Positions 1-11,533 are shown, counted from the stretch's first letter. The stretch is DNA of 44,866 nt from Cryoendolithus antarcticus (GCA_002077065.1 NAJO01000098.1:1-44866); one strand, 5' to 3'. Notes: generated from the letters alone by a model not told the origin. A program made the numbers and translations.

Positions 1-900
1 GCATTGGCAGATACCTTGGATATAATGGCAGACCCGGCACCTGCCGACTCTCTCGGGCTTCCAGGGACATTGCTCCGGGACGATGAGGGAACTGATTGAG
101 TTGCGTTTATTCGGTAGAGTACTGAGGTTCGCCGCGCAAGCCTGTTGCAAATTGTGTCGTCTGTGGCTTTGGCCTGACGAGGGAAAAGTAATCCAGCGCG
201 TGCCAGCAGTGTGAAGTACGATGCTGCGGCCTATGCACGTACGAGCGCTTACCAGCTTTGAAGTCAAGGGACGGGCTCCAGATATCAGATTTCAGATTTC
301 TAGTCTCCGGATTCGGCAATCAGGACGGATCCGATGGAAAGCGGAGAACTGCGTGCTCGAGCGTTGCGACGCGCATGCAATGCACCATTAGGCGCTCGGA
401 ATCGCGGTTGTCCCAGCCCAATCTTGACGACACTCAGGGCAAATCTTCAAAGCAACCAGCAAATCGACCAGCTGAACGGACGAAGCCCACTCATTCTGCT
501 AGGCCTCATATGTAGAACCCGATACCGAGCACAGCTGCATGATCGGCGCTCTGTGCTAGATAAGATGTAAGCGCTTGTTGCGTTTGAGCATTATATGCAC
601 TCGTTCGCGCCCACTAGGGTCACTGAGCATGTCGTCGCTTGATCAGGCTATCAAGCGACAATCCTGCGCGCAGCTTGCCGCCGTTTCGGTCACCGCCGCT
701 CGTGGAAGTCCGCCAATCACCGAAGTTCCTCGATTTTCACCCGCTGTGCCACGGGCACATGTGGGCAGATCGCGATGTTCAGACATTCGTTCGAAGCCAT
801 CATGGCTACCCGCCACGCATGCACGATAGTGATGGAGCCGGCCCAAGTCACGACAAGAAAACCAATCAGTGCTGACGTCCCTGATGTCAATCAGACTAAG
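1..900. other. No recognisable gene
   Basis: Only short overlapping open frames are present, without family motifs, splice structure or repeats that I can support. Two of them overlap on opposite strands at about 640-875 and neither looks like a known protein. The right end runs into the Ty3/gypsy Gag relic near position 900. Confidence 0.5.
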
Positions 901-904
901 GGCG

Positions 905-1390
905 TCCGACTCTACCGCCGAGTTCTGAGAGTACGCTCAGCAGACCAGCTGGGACGGTGACGCACTCCCGACCATATGCCGATGAGGTCTCAAGGAAAGT
1001 TCAAGGACGAACTCATGAATGGTTTGTGAAAGCAGCCATCGACATTGGCGACAAGCTTATGAACGACTCATGGAGAAGAAACACGACACACCTCTTGGAC
1101 GTTCAGTTGTTGTCCCCGGACCGACTCGCCAAGCGCAACGATTCCGACCGGGGCGACCCAATGGACCTCAATGTGACCCGACGGGGTCGAACGCTGCCCA
1201 AGAAAGGCCAGAAGCCGCAAGGCAAGACCAACGGAGGACTAATTTTGCTACAATTGTAACAAGATCAGCCACATAGCCAGGAATTGCCGCTCGCCCAAGA
1301 AAGAGAACACGGTGCAGCGCGCACAGTTCAATTCTCGAGTGATGGTACAATGTAATATGATGATCAGAAAATCGCGCGGAGGCCGCATGT
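905..1390 (+). mobile_element. Ty3/gypsy retrotransposon Gag relic, copy A
   Basis: This is a degraded Gag coding segment ending in a CCHC zinc knuckle (Cys-x2-Cys-x4-His-x4-Cys) at 1246-1287, reading CYNCNKISHIARNC. Such a knuckle binds the element's RNA in the virus-like particle. The preceding basic linker is also typical of fungal Ty3/gypsy Gag. The frame is broken several times, and a TAA at 1240-1242 sits two codons before the knuckle. The stretch aligns closely over about 480 bp with 23625-24110, which keeps more of the 5' Gag. I found no protease, reverse transcriptase or integrase nearby and no LTRs, so this is an isolated fragment. The open frame at 1389-1805 is Thr/Gln-rich and may be a continuation, but it does not match copy B. 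Confidence 0.8.
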
Positions 1391-2179
1391 GCAGAACATA
1401 CAGCTGAACACAGCGCGACAGACTCAGTCACAGATCCAGCCTGACTTTGTGATATATAATGAGTATGCTGACCAGACCCCGACCACTAGGGCGGCTACCT
1501 CACGTACTACGGTACAGCAAGTAGAGACGTTCACAACCACCACCCCAAGGACTACTGCTATCACCCAGCGCCTTCAGCAAAGCCGGCAGGGTGTTGAAGA
1601 CCCTCAATGCCAGCCACGTAGGAATTCTACCATGTTACTACCAAGCCGATTGTCTATCAGACCCCGGGTACCGACCGCCAGGCAAGGAATTACGCCTCAA
1701 TCGGTTCGCCAGCGGCATGTGTCCGTACCTGTAGCATTGTTCGTAACACTCCGAGCGTCATCTTCGGCAACCCGTACCGCTTGCTTGCAAATCTCTAAAA
1801 CCTAAGCATTAAAGCCATTCTTCGCAAGTATTACTAGATTATATCCGGTACCACCGGCCTTACGGACGCTTAAGTATGCAAAAGGAAAATTTCGAAAGAT
1901 GATGTTACTCACTAGAACTAATGCTCGTGGAGTAGTGTAACAATCGGCTGATGACTGTATAAAGCGGACTTTGCAGATAGTCCGCTAGCGGGGCCGAAGC
2001 ACGGGAGAACCGGTGAAGAGAGGCATCAAACATGGATCTATGGCTGTCATATCCTTTACCACAGCACCGGTCGGTGAAATGCAATGAGTAGCCCGAGGGT
2101 CCCTAATCTCGCTAATATCTCGCTAGGTATATGTGTCAACAATAGCTCAATCGGTGTAGCATGGACCATCATCCTCCTG

Positions 2180-3414
2180 GCCACGGCTTCAGCGGCTTTT
2201 TGTCGGGCTGTCTCGGCTTTCTGCCTGCTGGGCCTCATGCAGCTTCTGCCTCTCGTGGTCCCGTGCTCTCTTTGCCTCAGCTTCGCACACCTTCCATGCT
2301 TCGCGAATCCGCCTTGCTGCGCGATCAAGTCTTGCTCGGTCACGCAGTCCTCTATACTTTCCATAACGTTCTTCACGGTGCTGGTGTGATTTGCGTCCTT
2401 CTTGTCATCACGGAACGAGGCACGCGGTTGTCGAGCTCTGGGCGCCACTCCTTCAGGTTGGTGTCTAGCCAGCAATCCATGATTGTGAGCTCGAACATCT
2501 CGTTCATCGTCTTCATTGCTTGCACCCTTGGTCATTAAGGCACAGCCCCGCACACAGTCCTTGATCCACGTCGCCGTGAGGAACCAGTAAGCTGATCTCG
2601 GACTTCGCGTCCCAGCCCTCGTGCTCTCCCTCATCGGCCTCGGTCATGGGAAACGTAACGATTTGTAGGCGGAAGTCGATAGTCTTCCCATACGGTGGCT
2701 TCCACTTCAGAATATGCTGATCTGTTCAAGAATGTATGGCGTAGTCTTGCAAGCGGAGATGAGCGCAACATTGCCATGTGGAAGCTTTGGCAAAATCTCA
2801 TCGAACATAAAGTCGATAGCATACGGCAGCTGCATCTTCTTCTGTATGAGGTGAAAGGGCCGTTGCACGCCATCTGCCAGGAACTGCCCTTTGAGCTCCT
2901 TCCATGTTCTGTAGATGCAGCTCTCGCACGTTCATATATGGATGTCGAGGGTGCGGTCCATGATGCTCTTCTCGTCCATGCACAGGCGGTCGAAGATCAG
3001 ATACATCAACTTCGAGCTGCCATCCGGGTATGTCTTCCGCACAAACTCGCCATCTAGCATTGTGCTAACGCAGAACCTGCGCAGATTAGCCTACGACGGC
3101 ATATGCATCCTGACGCCTTTCAAATGCTAGTAATTATCCTTGCGGTCGATAAGGAATTGAAGCTCGAGTGGTGGCCGCCTAGCTTTCACATGCTGCGCTA
3201 GGGACGTTAGGCATCTTATGCCATCGGTCTCGCCGAAGTAGTAGCCGGTTCATTAAAGCTCAAGGATGTGCCATCGTACGAATGAATCTAGGTGCGCGCC
3301 AGAAAGGTTGAGACGTAGTCGATCCAGCAGGTCGGCAACGCTCTGGTGGTGGAAGTGAGCTTCGCCGGGTAAGATTCCGTTGGCGAACTCCTCCAGTCGC
3401 ACCGAGGAGCCCAT
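2180..3414 (-). pseudogene. Decayed mRNA guanylyltransferase (capping enzyme alpha subunit)
   Basis: The functional enzyme caps nascent mRNA by moving GMP onto its 5' end through a covalent Lys-GMP intermediate in the nucleus. Reading the minus strand in three frames recovers the family in order. An N-terminal part begins at an ATG at 3414. Motif I follows, but as ETDG instead of KTDG (Glu codon 3229-3231). Then come a LIDRKDNY-like strand and motif III LDGEFV (about 3040-3060). A long open stretch to about 2705 ends in KTTPYI, followed by motif V HILKWKPP and DFRLQI. The C-terminal RDDK...NHTS(T/V)VK and VMESI-D-V region is at about 2390-2470, and a basic Glu/Arg-rich tail ends near 2180. 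At least three frameshifts and several stops break it. Loss of the nucleophilic lysine means it could not work even if the frame were restored. The identification rests on remembered family motifs. Confidence 0.85.
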
Positions 3415-3899
3415 AGCAATGAGATCGATCGAGTGCGAGTAGTGAACACGGAAAACGCTCTTCGTGTGCTTTGTCTGACTTAAGCTATAAGCGCATGGTC
3501 AAGCCGGCGGGCCTTTCTCTAGTCTACAACTATCCCTGTACCAGAGTCCAGCGACTCCGCCTCGGTGCACTCGCATGCACTGGCTGCATACATGCATCGC
3601 CGAAGCTTATCTGTATCCGTTGACAGTTCATAGGTTGGGGGATTGCTCTCACGCAGTCAATAACAAGGAGCAATTTTATCAACGAAGACACCATTTTCTC
3701 AGATCGACCGCCCATGGGTATTGAAGGTGGACTCTTAACCAAAAATCATTACAGCTTAGCTGTTCGGTAGATGATCAAGCCGTGGTCGTAGTACGCTCTA
3801 TGGCGCTTACAGCAGTAGCTTCGATCGTAGAACCTAGAGTTTAAAGCTTGCGAGCTTGATCGTACCCATGACTCCGAACCGGACTGCCAGCGCAGGGTG

Positions 3900-4620
3900 G
3901 CTCTTATCCACATCTGTCTTGGCGCTATATGCCGGTGGGGGCTGGGTTCGCTGTCAACGCCGGAGCTGAGACTGAAGTCTCCCAGCAGTCGTGGTAGTAG
4001 ATAGTTCTGGTATGTTTCATCTTGCTTTGGCGAGGCTGCGCATGGAAGCTCAAAGTATACAACGTTGGGTTGAGAAGGTAGCTATGAGAACGGAACGTTT
4101 TCTGTGTGGCGCTCAAGGTACTGAATGAGGAAGTCATATGGTCCGCCCTAGAGCGCATGGGATTTTCGAAGTAGGGTGAGAAGCCCTCGGAAAAGACACA
4201 TGCTGTGAAGTGATCGATCGTGATCTTCTTCCCTATATTGCTGAAGTTTGGCCGGCGTCTCCCAGACCCACCTGATCCTCGCTCCTAATACCTTGATGTA
4301 CTCCGTCAGTCGTTCTGGAAAAGCACCTTACACTTACCTAGTCCTCCGCTTGCGTTCCTCAGACGCAGTACACATATGTTGCATCGTCAAGCAAAGCCCG
4401 CCATCCGATAACGACAGTGAACGTTACCGTAAAGGCTTCCCACCGCTGTTGCGCGACACGGTCTGGGCCGGCTGCTTTTGCGAAGTGCCCTGCTCTCGTC
4501 AATGTCACCGTCTGGCAAGGGGCGTTGCTGATCTCACCGTGAAGCTGTCACTACACGCCCGGGTCGATGCACTATCCGTCGTGCTGTCATGAGCGTTCTC
4601 ACTCTTCCCCGTTCCCGGGA
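3900..4620 (-). pseudogene. Unrecognised minus-strand coding relic
   Basis: Several adjacent minus-strand stretches read like protein, but in alternating frames. One near 4240-4330 is rich in charged residues (PERLTEYIKVLGARIRWVWE). A second at about 4170-4200 reads CVFSEGFSPYFENP. A third at about 3940-4130 contains QPNVVYFELPCAASPKQDE. I do not recognise the family and see no intron that would join them. It may be the 3' part of the relic further right on the same strand. Confidence 0.3.
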
Positions 4621-4699
4621 AGCGATGATGATAGTAATGTTGCACCGCGGTATAATGCAGAAGCGACATGAGTGCCTACAAGCTGCAGCTCTCTGTCAA

Positions 4700-5487
4700 G
4701 AATCAGCTAAAATGATGGTGTGGCCTCGTCAGCGCCTCCATCATCGAATGCACTGTTCGATGCCGGAAGCTCGGACATTCGATCGGAAAGTATTGATAAT
4801 AGTGGACCTGATGACGCTGAATTTGTGTTGATACCAGCGTTGACAATTTCTTTTGAAAGGGCGTTGACATTGACGGCGCAAAAGAGGCCGGGGAACTCAC
4901 AGAAGCCGTCTGCATAGGCTCTGGCTGCCTTCTTGGGGTCGCTCAGACGATGACAGTCTGCGGGCATCTCGAAGATCTGATTTTCTATTTCGCGAGGTCT
5001 TGGAAGGACAGCCTAAGCCATGTGGCGGCGGACTCAACGCGATACCTGTTCCATGCTGTCGTGCGTGTATCTCATTCGTGCATGGGTTGTTTGCCATCAA
5101 CAAGCGTGCTTCTGGACGTCGACTGTGCCTTGAGGACATCAGATCTTGACTGTCAGCGCTCGAAGACAGTACCTGTTGTGGCATTGAAGTCTGAGGATCT
5201 CTGTAGTTACTGCTGCCCGCTTCTCTTACCTTCAATATGGCAGTCGGGCCACGATGTTCGGTCACCTGCTCTTCTACTGCACTAGAACTGCAAGGATCAC
5301 TTGTGTCTACAATCTCACATTCCTTCCATGGCGTTACCTCTCCACAAACCACACGGTCTTCATGTCCGTTCGCAATCTCTACAGGATTGGTGGCAAAGTA
5401 ATCATTCGGAGCTTGCTGTTGGCTGATAAGATCTCGCACTGGATTGCTGGCCGGGGTGACTGTTGGCATTGAATGAGCAACGGTCAT
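4700..5487 (-). pseudogene. Unrecognised Ser/Pro-rich open frames, minus strand
   Basis: A 196-codon open frame covers 4897-5487 on the minus strand. It is rich in Ser, Pro, Thr and Arg, as in disordered regulatory regions, and its real ATG may lie at 5487. A second minus frame (4707-4967) follows in another phase, with an acidic, Ser-rich end. I see no domain. Together with the coiled-coil stretch at 5700-6150 this could be one long disordered protein broken by frameshifts, or two unrelated relics. I cannot decide from sequence alone. Confidence 0.3.
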
Positions 5488-5596
5488 AGCAAGAGTCGGG
5501 GTACTATTATCTTGTCCGTGAATGTACTCTCCCCTTTCAACAGCGTCACACTACTCCTCTGCTATCGTGCTCTCCCGGTCTTCGTACAAGTTGCCG

Positions 5597-6150
5597 TTAC
5601 CTTGCGTGTTCGCGTGGGGAAGTATTGTCTTCCGCTAGCTGGCTGTCGGGCTGCCAATCGCCGTGAATCACTCGCCCGTTCATGTCACCTACTCCGCGCT
5701 CAGCTAAGATACCATTCTCTTTCGAGACAAATTGTTCGAAGCTCTCTGGTGGCCGCAGAAATTCCACACATCTGGTCAATTGGATTGACGCCAGCCTTAC
5801 GATATGTTCTCTTCTCCTCGCAGAGGCCTTGGGCAGGCTTACGGTCTGTTGTAGGAAGATGCTCTTGCGGCGGACTACTCTCCTTCGTCCTCATTTGGTC
5901 CACCTCCTCTCTCTCTCGTTTCAGCTTCATGGATTCCTGGCTTAGCCCATCATACTTCGCGCGAAGAGCCAGCAGCTCATCGTGCAGAAATTCGACAGGT
6001 GGGAGCATGTGTATCGCGCTCAATGCATTGACTGCTGAAGTCCATGTGATTGACCATCTCCAAGATCGAGTGTGTAAATTCATCCTCGTATAGAAAGGTC
6101 GACTGCTGGGCTGCGTAACAGAAAACCTACATGGACATGCTTTTGGAAGA
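5597..6150 (-). pseudogene. Coiled-coil protein fragment, frameshifted
   Basis: On the minus strand, residues around 5900-6010 read LHDELLALRAKYDGLSQESM and then a Lys/Arg/Glu-rich heptad pattern, a good coiled-coil candidate. It is preceded, in a neighbouring frame, by an acidic helix-like stretch (YEDEFTHSILEMVNHMDF) near 6040-6090. After about 5780 the sense frame seems to switch again, to the frame ending at 5597. The pattern of coherent protein interrupted by phase changes suggests a decayed gene. I do not recognise the family. Confidence 0.4.
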
Positions 6151-6356
6151 ATCATGAGATTAGCGCTCCATTGCAGATGGATGCCTGACGCCACCTAGCG
6201 CTTGTGTAGCGCAGGAACATATCAGTGAGTTACTCGCATCCAACAGTGGATGTCAACGAAGGAGTTAGTCTCACACGCGTAGCGACACATGAAACGCAAG
6301 AAAGAAGAAATTGTGGAAGGCCAAAGAATGGGGTGACTCATCTTCGCTGTTACGTC

Positions 6357-6731
6357 TTACCCGCTTTGCGTTCCATCAGTGTACTGTAGTATATCGCAAT
6401 CACATCCATCGGGCACAGAGCGCTGGACGTTATGCATGCCCCAATACTTCCTGGCAAACCACACAGCCAAATGATCATAGCGCCCATCCCAGCATCGTCG
6501 CCCGAGCCAATCCATAAGTTTCGGCAACTGTGGTTTCCAGCCCTGTATCGGGCCTAGCTTACTTTCGAAACGTGTCTGTGACAAGCTTTGGTATTCTCGC
6601 TGGCTTCGATGTGGATTTGGTATTGAGATCGAATCACCGGCTTGCACGTCCTGCGGCTTCATCACTTCGAACAAGAACAACAGTATTGCATGACTAGTGG
6701 CGACTTCTCGTAGAGACACCCAATATTCCAT
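6357..6731 (-). CDS. Hypothetical protein, 124 aa
   Basis: A minus-strand open frame starts at a true ATG (6729-6731) and runs without interruption to 6357. The C-terminal half is rich in Trp and aromatic residues (for example LGRRCWDGRYDHLAVWFARK), which is unusual for a chance frame. No known domain, signal peptide or membrane helix is evident. It could be a small gene or the terminal exon of the relics to its left on the same strand. Confidence 0.35.
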   Translation of the reverse strand: MEYWVSLREVATSHAILLFLFEVMKPQDVQAGDSISIPNPHRSQREYQSLSQTRFESKLGPIQGWKPQLPKLMDWLGRRCWDGRYDHLAVWFARKYWGMHNVQRSVPDGCDCDILQYTDGTQSG

Positions 6732-7740
6732 CTGCCAGCCTTCTCGCTTGGATACGCGAACTAGTAACGGCTTTTTGCCAGTCCGGCCTGCCGACTTACT
6801 TCAGCGCCGGGAACAACTTGATGCCTGGAGTCTCTGATTCAACAGAGAGCATTTGTGAACCGTCTGAGGTCTCTCAAATGACCTGGAGTGTACCGAAAGT
6901 CTTTGGACGGAGATGAAGGCAGGCAGCATTCCGCAGTATGCTGTGAGTCTGGGGAGTCATCATACTCTATCACGAAGATATTTCAGATTGACAATCGCAT
7001 GGGCCTCCTTGGCATTTTCGAACGAAGACAGTATTCCCCTGGATCCCCTCGAAGCTCGGGCAGATAGGCTTTCAAGACTCTCAAGTTGCCCGTCTCCTAC
7101 TCGAGTTACGAAAGTACTTGCTCCTCAGGCAGCCCATACGCCGGGCAGGGGTATGGTGATGGCTATACGAATGGAAGGGTCTTGCTGATATAGAGACAAG
7201 CGTGCGGAACGGCAAGCGTGCGGAATGGCATCTGGGCAACGCAATCACACAACAAGCCGGTGCTGAGTCGGGCATTCAACGAAGCAGATAACGTATAATA
7301 GATGTTCTCTGCCAACAAGTCAGGAGAGTACTTTAGCTACGCTCGCATGCAGTCCGCAATCCCTCGCGAGCCGGTCCGAATCGAGTACGCGCCTGTCCCG
7401 TACTCGCCTCTCCCGGAGTGCAGGTGGTCTGCAATCAGTCGTGACACTAGTAACACAAACGGCACCACGCGGGCATATTATCGACGACTTTGCGCGTGGA
7501 ACCATATTGTGGCGGGCAGAGCTCTCAGGCGAGGAGGATGGAGTCGCAGCACGGTGATGTGCCTTACTACATTGGCTGAGTGTCTGGGGGATAAATCGAG
7601 CCCTCAGGACAGTGGGAGGATATTGGGGAGGATTACCAGAATGCATGCATTGGCACCTGGCAATATTTGTGCAGCATGTTGCTGCATGCTTGAGAAACGA
7701 GTAATATACCAGGAATCATAAGAGCATTATGCAGTAATTC

Positions 7741-8000
7741 AAGCCTAAACCTCAAGATTCGCACCGCACGGTCTAGTTAAGCACGTGAAGTGGCATGACT
7801 GAAGATATTGCCGCTTTGAGCTCTAGCGTTGGCAGCTGGCAGAGGCTAGTTACCGAAACGGCAATCGTGCCAACTCTATCGCCAATCAGCAGAGTAAGTG
7901 CACTGCACTGCACTGCGCTGCGTCCAGAGTAGACACTTCCAAGCAGCACGCAGTCAACGAAGACAGTCGCCCTTCCCTCGGTCGACTAGATACTGAGTTG
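7741..8000 (+). repeat. Dispersed repeat, copy 1
   Basis: This stretch matches 22520-22707 in the same orientation. Shared blocks include aagcctaaacc at the left end, gcacgtgaa(g/a)tggcatgact, gccgctttgagctctagcg, gagaggctagtt, aaacggcaatcg, and tcggtcg(a/g)ctagatactgagt at the right end. Copy 1 is longer internally and includes a (ctgca)n-like stretch at 7897-7916. It has no coding capacity. It may be a solo-LTR fragment, a MITE-like element or a degraded non-coding repeat. Confidence 0.75.
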
Positions 8001-8899
8001 GGTAGGAGATGAACGGCAGGAAGGTAGTGGGTGAGAGAGTGGCAGGTGTTGCGTCAACATGACGTCTTGGCACCGGGAAGTATTGCCTAAGGTAATATGT
8101 GTGTGACTGCTCTGAGTGCGTAGCGTCGCCTCACACACTTCCTTGGGCCCTGAAGCACTGGACAAGGTGTTAGATGCGTTGCACGCATTGCATAAGAGTT
8201 TCATGTGAGGTGCTGTGTCGGGTTACAACTGGCCATGACGCGTATCACTGTTAGTTCTCCGTGCTGAAAGGCCAGGCCACATGGGTTCATAGCGACATGG
8301 TGGTATAGTGTCTATTGTAAGAGACTTTCGGATCTTCGTCAGTGACCAAATGCATGTCCACCATCTTCAACAAACTATGCCTGCACTCAAGCGCGTCGAA
8401 CTCAGTCCCACCGAGGGCAGCATGCTAGTGCTGGGGACTGCACCATGCAAATGTGTATGTTGTGGCAGCAGGGGACTCCGTAGAGGATCACCAGCGTCGC
8501 AGCACGTTTGTCATCGTGGCGAATTGCATTTTGCTTCACACCATGTGAGCCACAAGGTCGAGTACTTGTTTTCTATGACATCTCCTCAATAATCTCGGCC
8601 GACTGGTTGCTGATACTAAGCTCATTCAATTTCGATACAGACGGTGCAGCACTGTATGGTCCACACAGAGGACACAACAGATCCCCACGTATTGCACACC
8701 ACCCTAGACTTCACAGAGTTGTCCGCATTTAATTTTGTCCCAGCCGATACAATAGTTCACCTACCGTGCAGCAAGATCTCGCTGAAAGAGGGAGAACGTG
8801 CTCATCATATGTGATGAATGCTGCGTCTTTCTTGGCGACGAAGACTACTGACCACGTCCTGTTCTTCCAACGTCCCGGCCTGAAATAGGGGCTGGACTC

Positions 8900-9960
8900 A
8901 GGCCGCGAGTATTCGTCGATGAGCGTGTTTTCAGTACCGCTTATCAATTCCGAGTCATATCCGTCATTGAACGCGAAATTCCCGAGTATCACACGAGGTG
9001 GAACTGCCGCCGCATACTGCTACAAGATGTCTTCAGAAGAGAGCTGGTCTGAGGCAACAGCGCTATAGTGAAGACGCAGACGGCCGAGTCGCAAGATAGC
9101 GATGCATTGGCAGCATCAAGAGTGGGCTTGACATTGGCCCAGCAGGAGATCTCCCTCCTCCTGTCCGAAGACCTCGCCTTCCTCATACCACTCCTCAAGC
9201 AATACCCAAATGCTACTGGATCTGGAACCATCGGGCCTGGCTTCTCGCTACGGCCACAGAGCTCATGCCAACCAAGACCGCAGCTCAGACATGGAGGGCT
9301 GAGCTTTGGCTGTTGAGCAAGATGCTCGCCCTTGACAGCCGGAACTTCCACGCCTGGAGCTATCGACAGTCGACCGTCGATCAGATCGAGCAGATGGAGG
9401 GGAAGAGTTTGGCTGAAAATTAGTTCGCGTACACGACCAAGATAGTCATTACGAACCTGTCTAACTTCTCCGCTTGGCACAATCGTGGGCAGTTGCTGCC
9501 AGGGCTACTTCACGAGCGTCGAGCTACGGACGAAGAGCGGAAGAAGACATTCGATGCCGAGCTCAAGTTTATCACGCGGGCGCTATACACAGATCCGTAT
9601 GACCAGAGTCTGTGGTTTTACTGCCAGTACTTGTTGTCCAACCCCAATGCGCCATCCCCGGTAAGTACAGAAGATGGTGCTCGGCGAGCCAACATCTTCG
9701 CAGCACCGACGTTCAATGACACACAGCAAGCCTAGCTCGAGCAGGAGATCACGAGCATCGAAGACACGCCAGACGGAGCCGAGGACTGCAAGTACATCTA
9801 CCAAGCCTGGCTTGAGTACTCGTAGCGTCTACGTCAGCTTGCGGGCAGCAGCAGTGACGAGGCTGGTATGTCGAAGATGTGTGACTAGCTGGGCGAGGTG
9901 CGGAAACTCCACCCATTGGGAGAAGGAAGATGACTGGACTTGGCGTCTAGCTTGAAGCTG
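8900..9960 (+). pseudogene. Decayed Rab geranylgeranyltransferase alpha subunit (BET4 type)
   Basis: The functional protein pairs with the beta subunit to prenylate Rab/Ypt GTPases. In order, the plus strand shows an N-terminal EYHTRWNCRR repeat core (about 8975-9005), then LLSEDLAFLIPLLKQYP and, one base out of phase, CYWIWNHRAWLL (9211 on). NFHAWSYR (about 9343), NFSAWHNR (about 9463-9490) and YDQSLWFYCQYLL follow. These are the Trp-x-x-x-Arg helical repeats of the protein prenyltransferase alpha family. A canonical intron (gtaagt ... caatgac ... cctag, 9661-9735) is kept in phase, and the next exon continues LEQEITSIEDTPDGAEDCKY. Lesions are a missing base near 9207-9210, further frame changes upstream, and TAG codons at 9421-9423 and 9823-9825. 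The retained intron means DNA-level duplication, not retroposition. Confidence 0.88.
9661..9735 (+). other. Retained intron in the BET4-type relic
   Basis: The intron has donor gtaagt, branch-like caatgac and acceptor cctag. It is 75 bp long and lies between codons (phase 0). Removing it joins two stretches that are both collinear with the BET4 family, so the splice assignment is well supported. Confidence 0.8.
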
Positions 9961-10219
9961 TGATTCACGCGCATTCATGTAAACCACTCCACTTACATGA
10001 AACCGCTCGACAGATGTGAGCGTTTTTCATGGGTGTCTTTGCCCGGTTCTTACTCGGGTTCTCCTTGCGAGAGCGGTGAGAAACGGCAAGAAGGATCATA
10101 CGTTACATCTGCCGACCTGATTACCCATAGTCCATCCGACTACCCTGCTTTTCCAGTAATCCCTCACAAATATTATAATTCCCCAAGCCAATTTGATCCA
10201 AGGCTGACATCAAGTAGGC

Positions 10220-11442
10220 CTACTTGCACGTTCCCGCCAACGCGCCTGGGGTAGTCGATGCCAGGCAGTCATTGTTCTTCACCACGTTCGGTGCAGCCGC
10301 GAAAATTTCAATGTCTTTCGTGTTTTTGCGTACGATGTTGTTCGTGATCACGTTACCGGTGAATGGGGACGGGGATGGATTATAGAGACAAGCCAGGCTT
10401 TGAGAGGGATTGCCCTGGGCGTCCACACAAGGGTCGTCGAAACCCAGGATACCCCACCCGGAGCCGGGGTCAGGTACTTCGTGGCCTTTGACCGTGTTGC
10501 CATGGATCTCTGCGTTGGATGCTCCGTCGAGGAGAATGCCGATCAAGGTGTCCTTGCACTTGTTTGGATTCTTGGGCTCGGTGATGGAGTTGTCGATGAT
10601 CTTGACACCATCAATGTGAGGGTCGACGACAACACCCAGGCAGTGCTTCTTCACCGTATTGCGTTTGATTACTTCTCTGCTGGTCTGTGTGCAGAAGGCG
10701 ATGCCGTAGCCAGTGACTTTGTTCTGGATAGCTCTCGCACCACTGAAGTTGTCCCTACTTGCTGTCAGTGCTTTGGCATAACGTGGCCATGGACTTCAGC
10801 AGACTCACATGCAGACGGCAATGAAGTACGTGTCGTTGCTAGTTGTGACAAGGTTGTTCTTGACAGTCGTGTCATGCGATCCATCGGAAAGGAGGCCATA
10901 TCGAATACCATCCACAATCGAATTCTCCGCGATATCTGTATTACGCGCGCCAATGACCAAGATGTTGACATCGAAGTTCTTCACAGCCAATCCTTTGACA
11001 GAGACATTATTGACATAGTTCTCCACTGATGCCACACGAATGTGCTCCTGTTTGAAGTCCTGAGCGAGTTCGATCCCCTGACCTTGATGCAGATTCCTGC
11101 TTGCGTCTCCGGCAAGGTAGTGTCGGACGGATCCACTGTGGCTGCTACCCCAGTGCAGGCATTCGAATAGTATTTGTTCGGTGGGTACAGCGTCGCACCT
11201 TGCTTGCCCACCAAAGAAATACCATCCTTCTTAATCGTGAGCTGTTCGTGATACTCTCCTTTCTCGATGACGATCTTCGTTCCTTTCTTGGCATCCTTGA
11301 TAGCATTCGAGATGGCGTTAAGTCCTGGCGTGACATGGATGGTCTTGCCATCGTCTCTTGCGATGATGCCGGGCTCCAGTGGCGATGCAGAAACAAGAGT
11401 GGAGAGGGCAGCTGCCACCAGAGTTACGAAAGTCGCTCTCAT
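10220..11442 (-). CDS. Secreted right-handed parallel beta-helix protein (pectate-lyase-like fold), one frameshift
   Basis: The ATG at 11442 opens a signal peptide (MRATFVTLVAAALSTLVSA) and a short pro-like segment. A typical N-cap of beta-helix proteins follows (INAIxxAxxGTxIVIExGEYxExLTIxKxGISLVG). Further on are repeated N-[TN]-[IV] rungs such as NNLVTT, GNTVKG and ITNNIVRKN. These are the PbH1-type coils of extracellular polysaccharide lyases and related proteins; the substrate cannot be told. An intron at 10755-10808 (gtgagt ... cactgac ... agtag, 54 bp) joins exons correctly. At about 11081-11083 the frame shifts by one base, an apparent lost G after the ATCAAG codons. The frames on both sides are otherwise clean for about 390 aa. 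This could be a young inactivation or a sequence error. Gene direction is leftward, and no promoter motif is evident. Confidence 0.8.
10755..10808 (-). other. Intron of the beta-helix gene
   Basis: This is a 54-bp intron with donor gtgagt, branch-like cactgac and acceptor aagtag. It splits a Met codon (AT|G). The protein sense is continuous on both sides (...YFIAVC and DNFSGARAI...). Confidence 0.8.
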
Positions 11443-11533
11443 CTTGTGCGTCTGACTGTGGAGTGTGCAGTGCTCTCGTTGTACTCCTCCTCTCGTTGTA
11501 GTCCAGTCGCACACAAGCCAAGCAGCTCAAAGT

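Noticed and set aside
1389..1805. Thr/Gln-rich 138-codon frame as a separate gene
   Set aside because: Low complexity, directly continuous with a Gag relic and without a recognisable domain. At best a linker remnant of the element.
7302..7721. 139-codon open frame starting at an ATG
   Set aside because: Composition changes along it, a frame of similar length overlaps it on the other strand, and there is no domain, intron or family resemblance. It is probably chance.
10400..11029. 209-codon plus-strand open frame
   Set aside because: It is antisense to the beta-helix gene and has no independent support.
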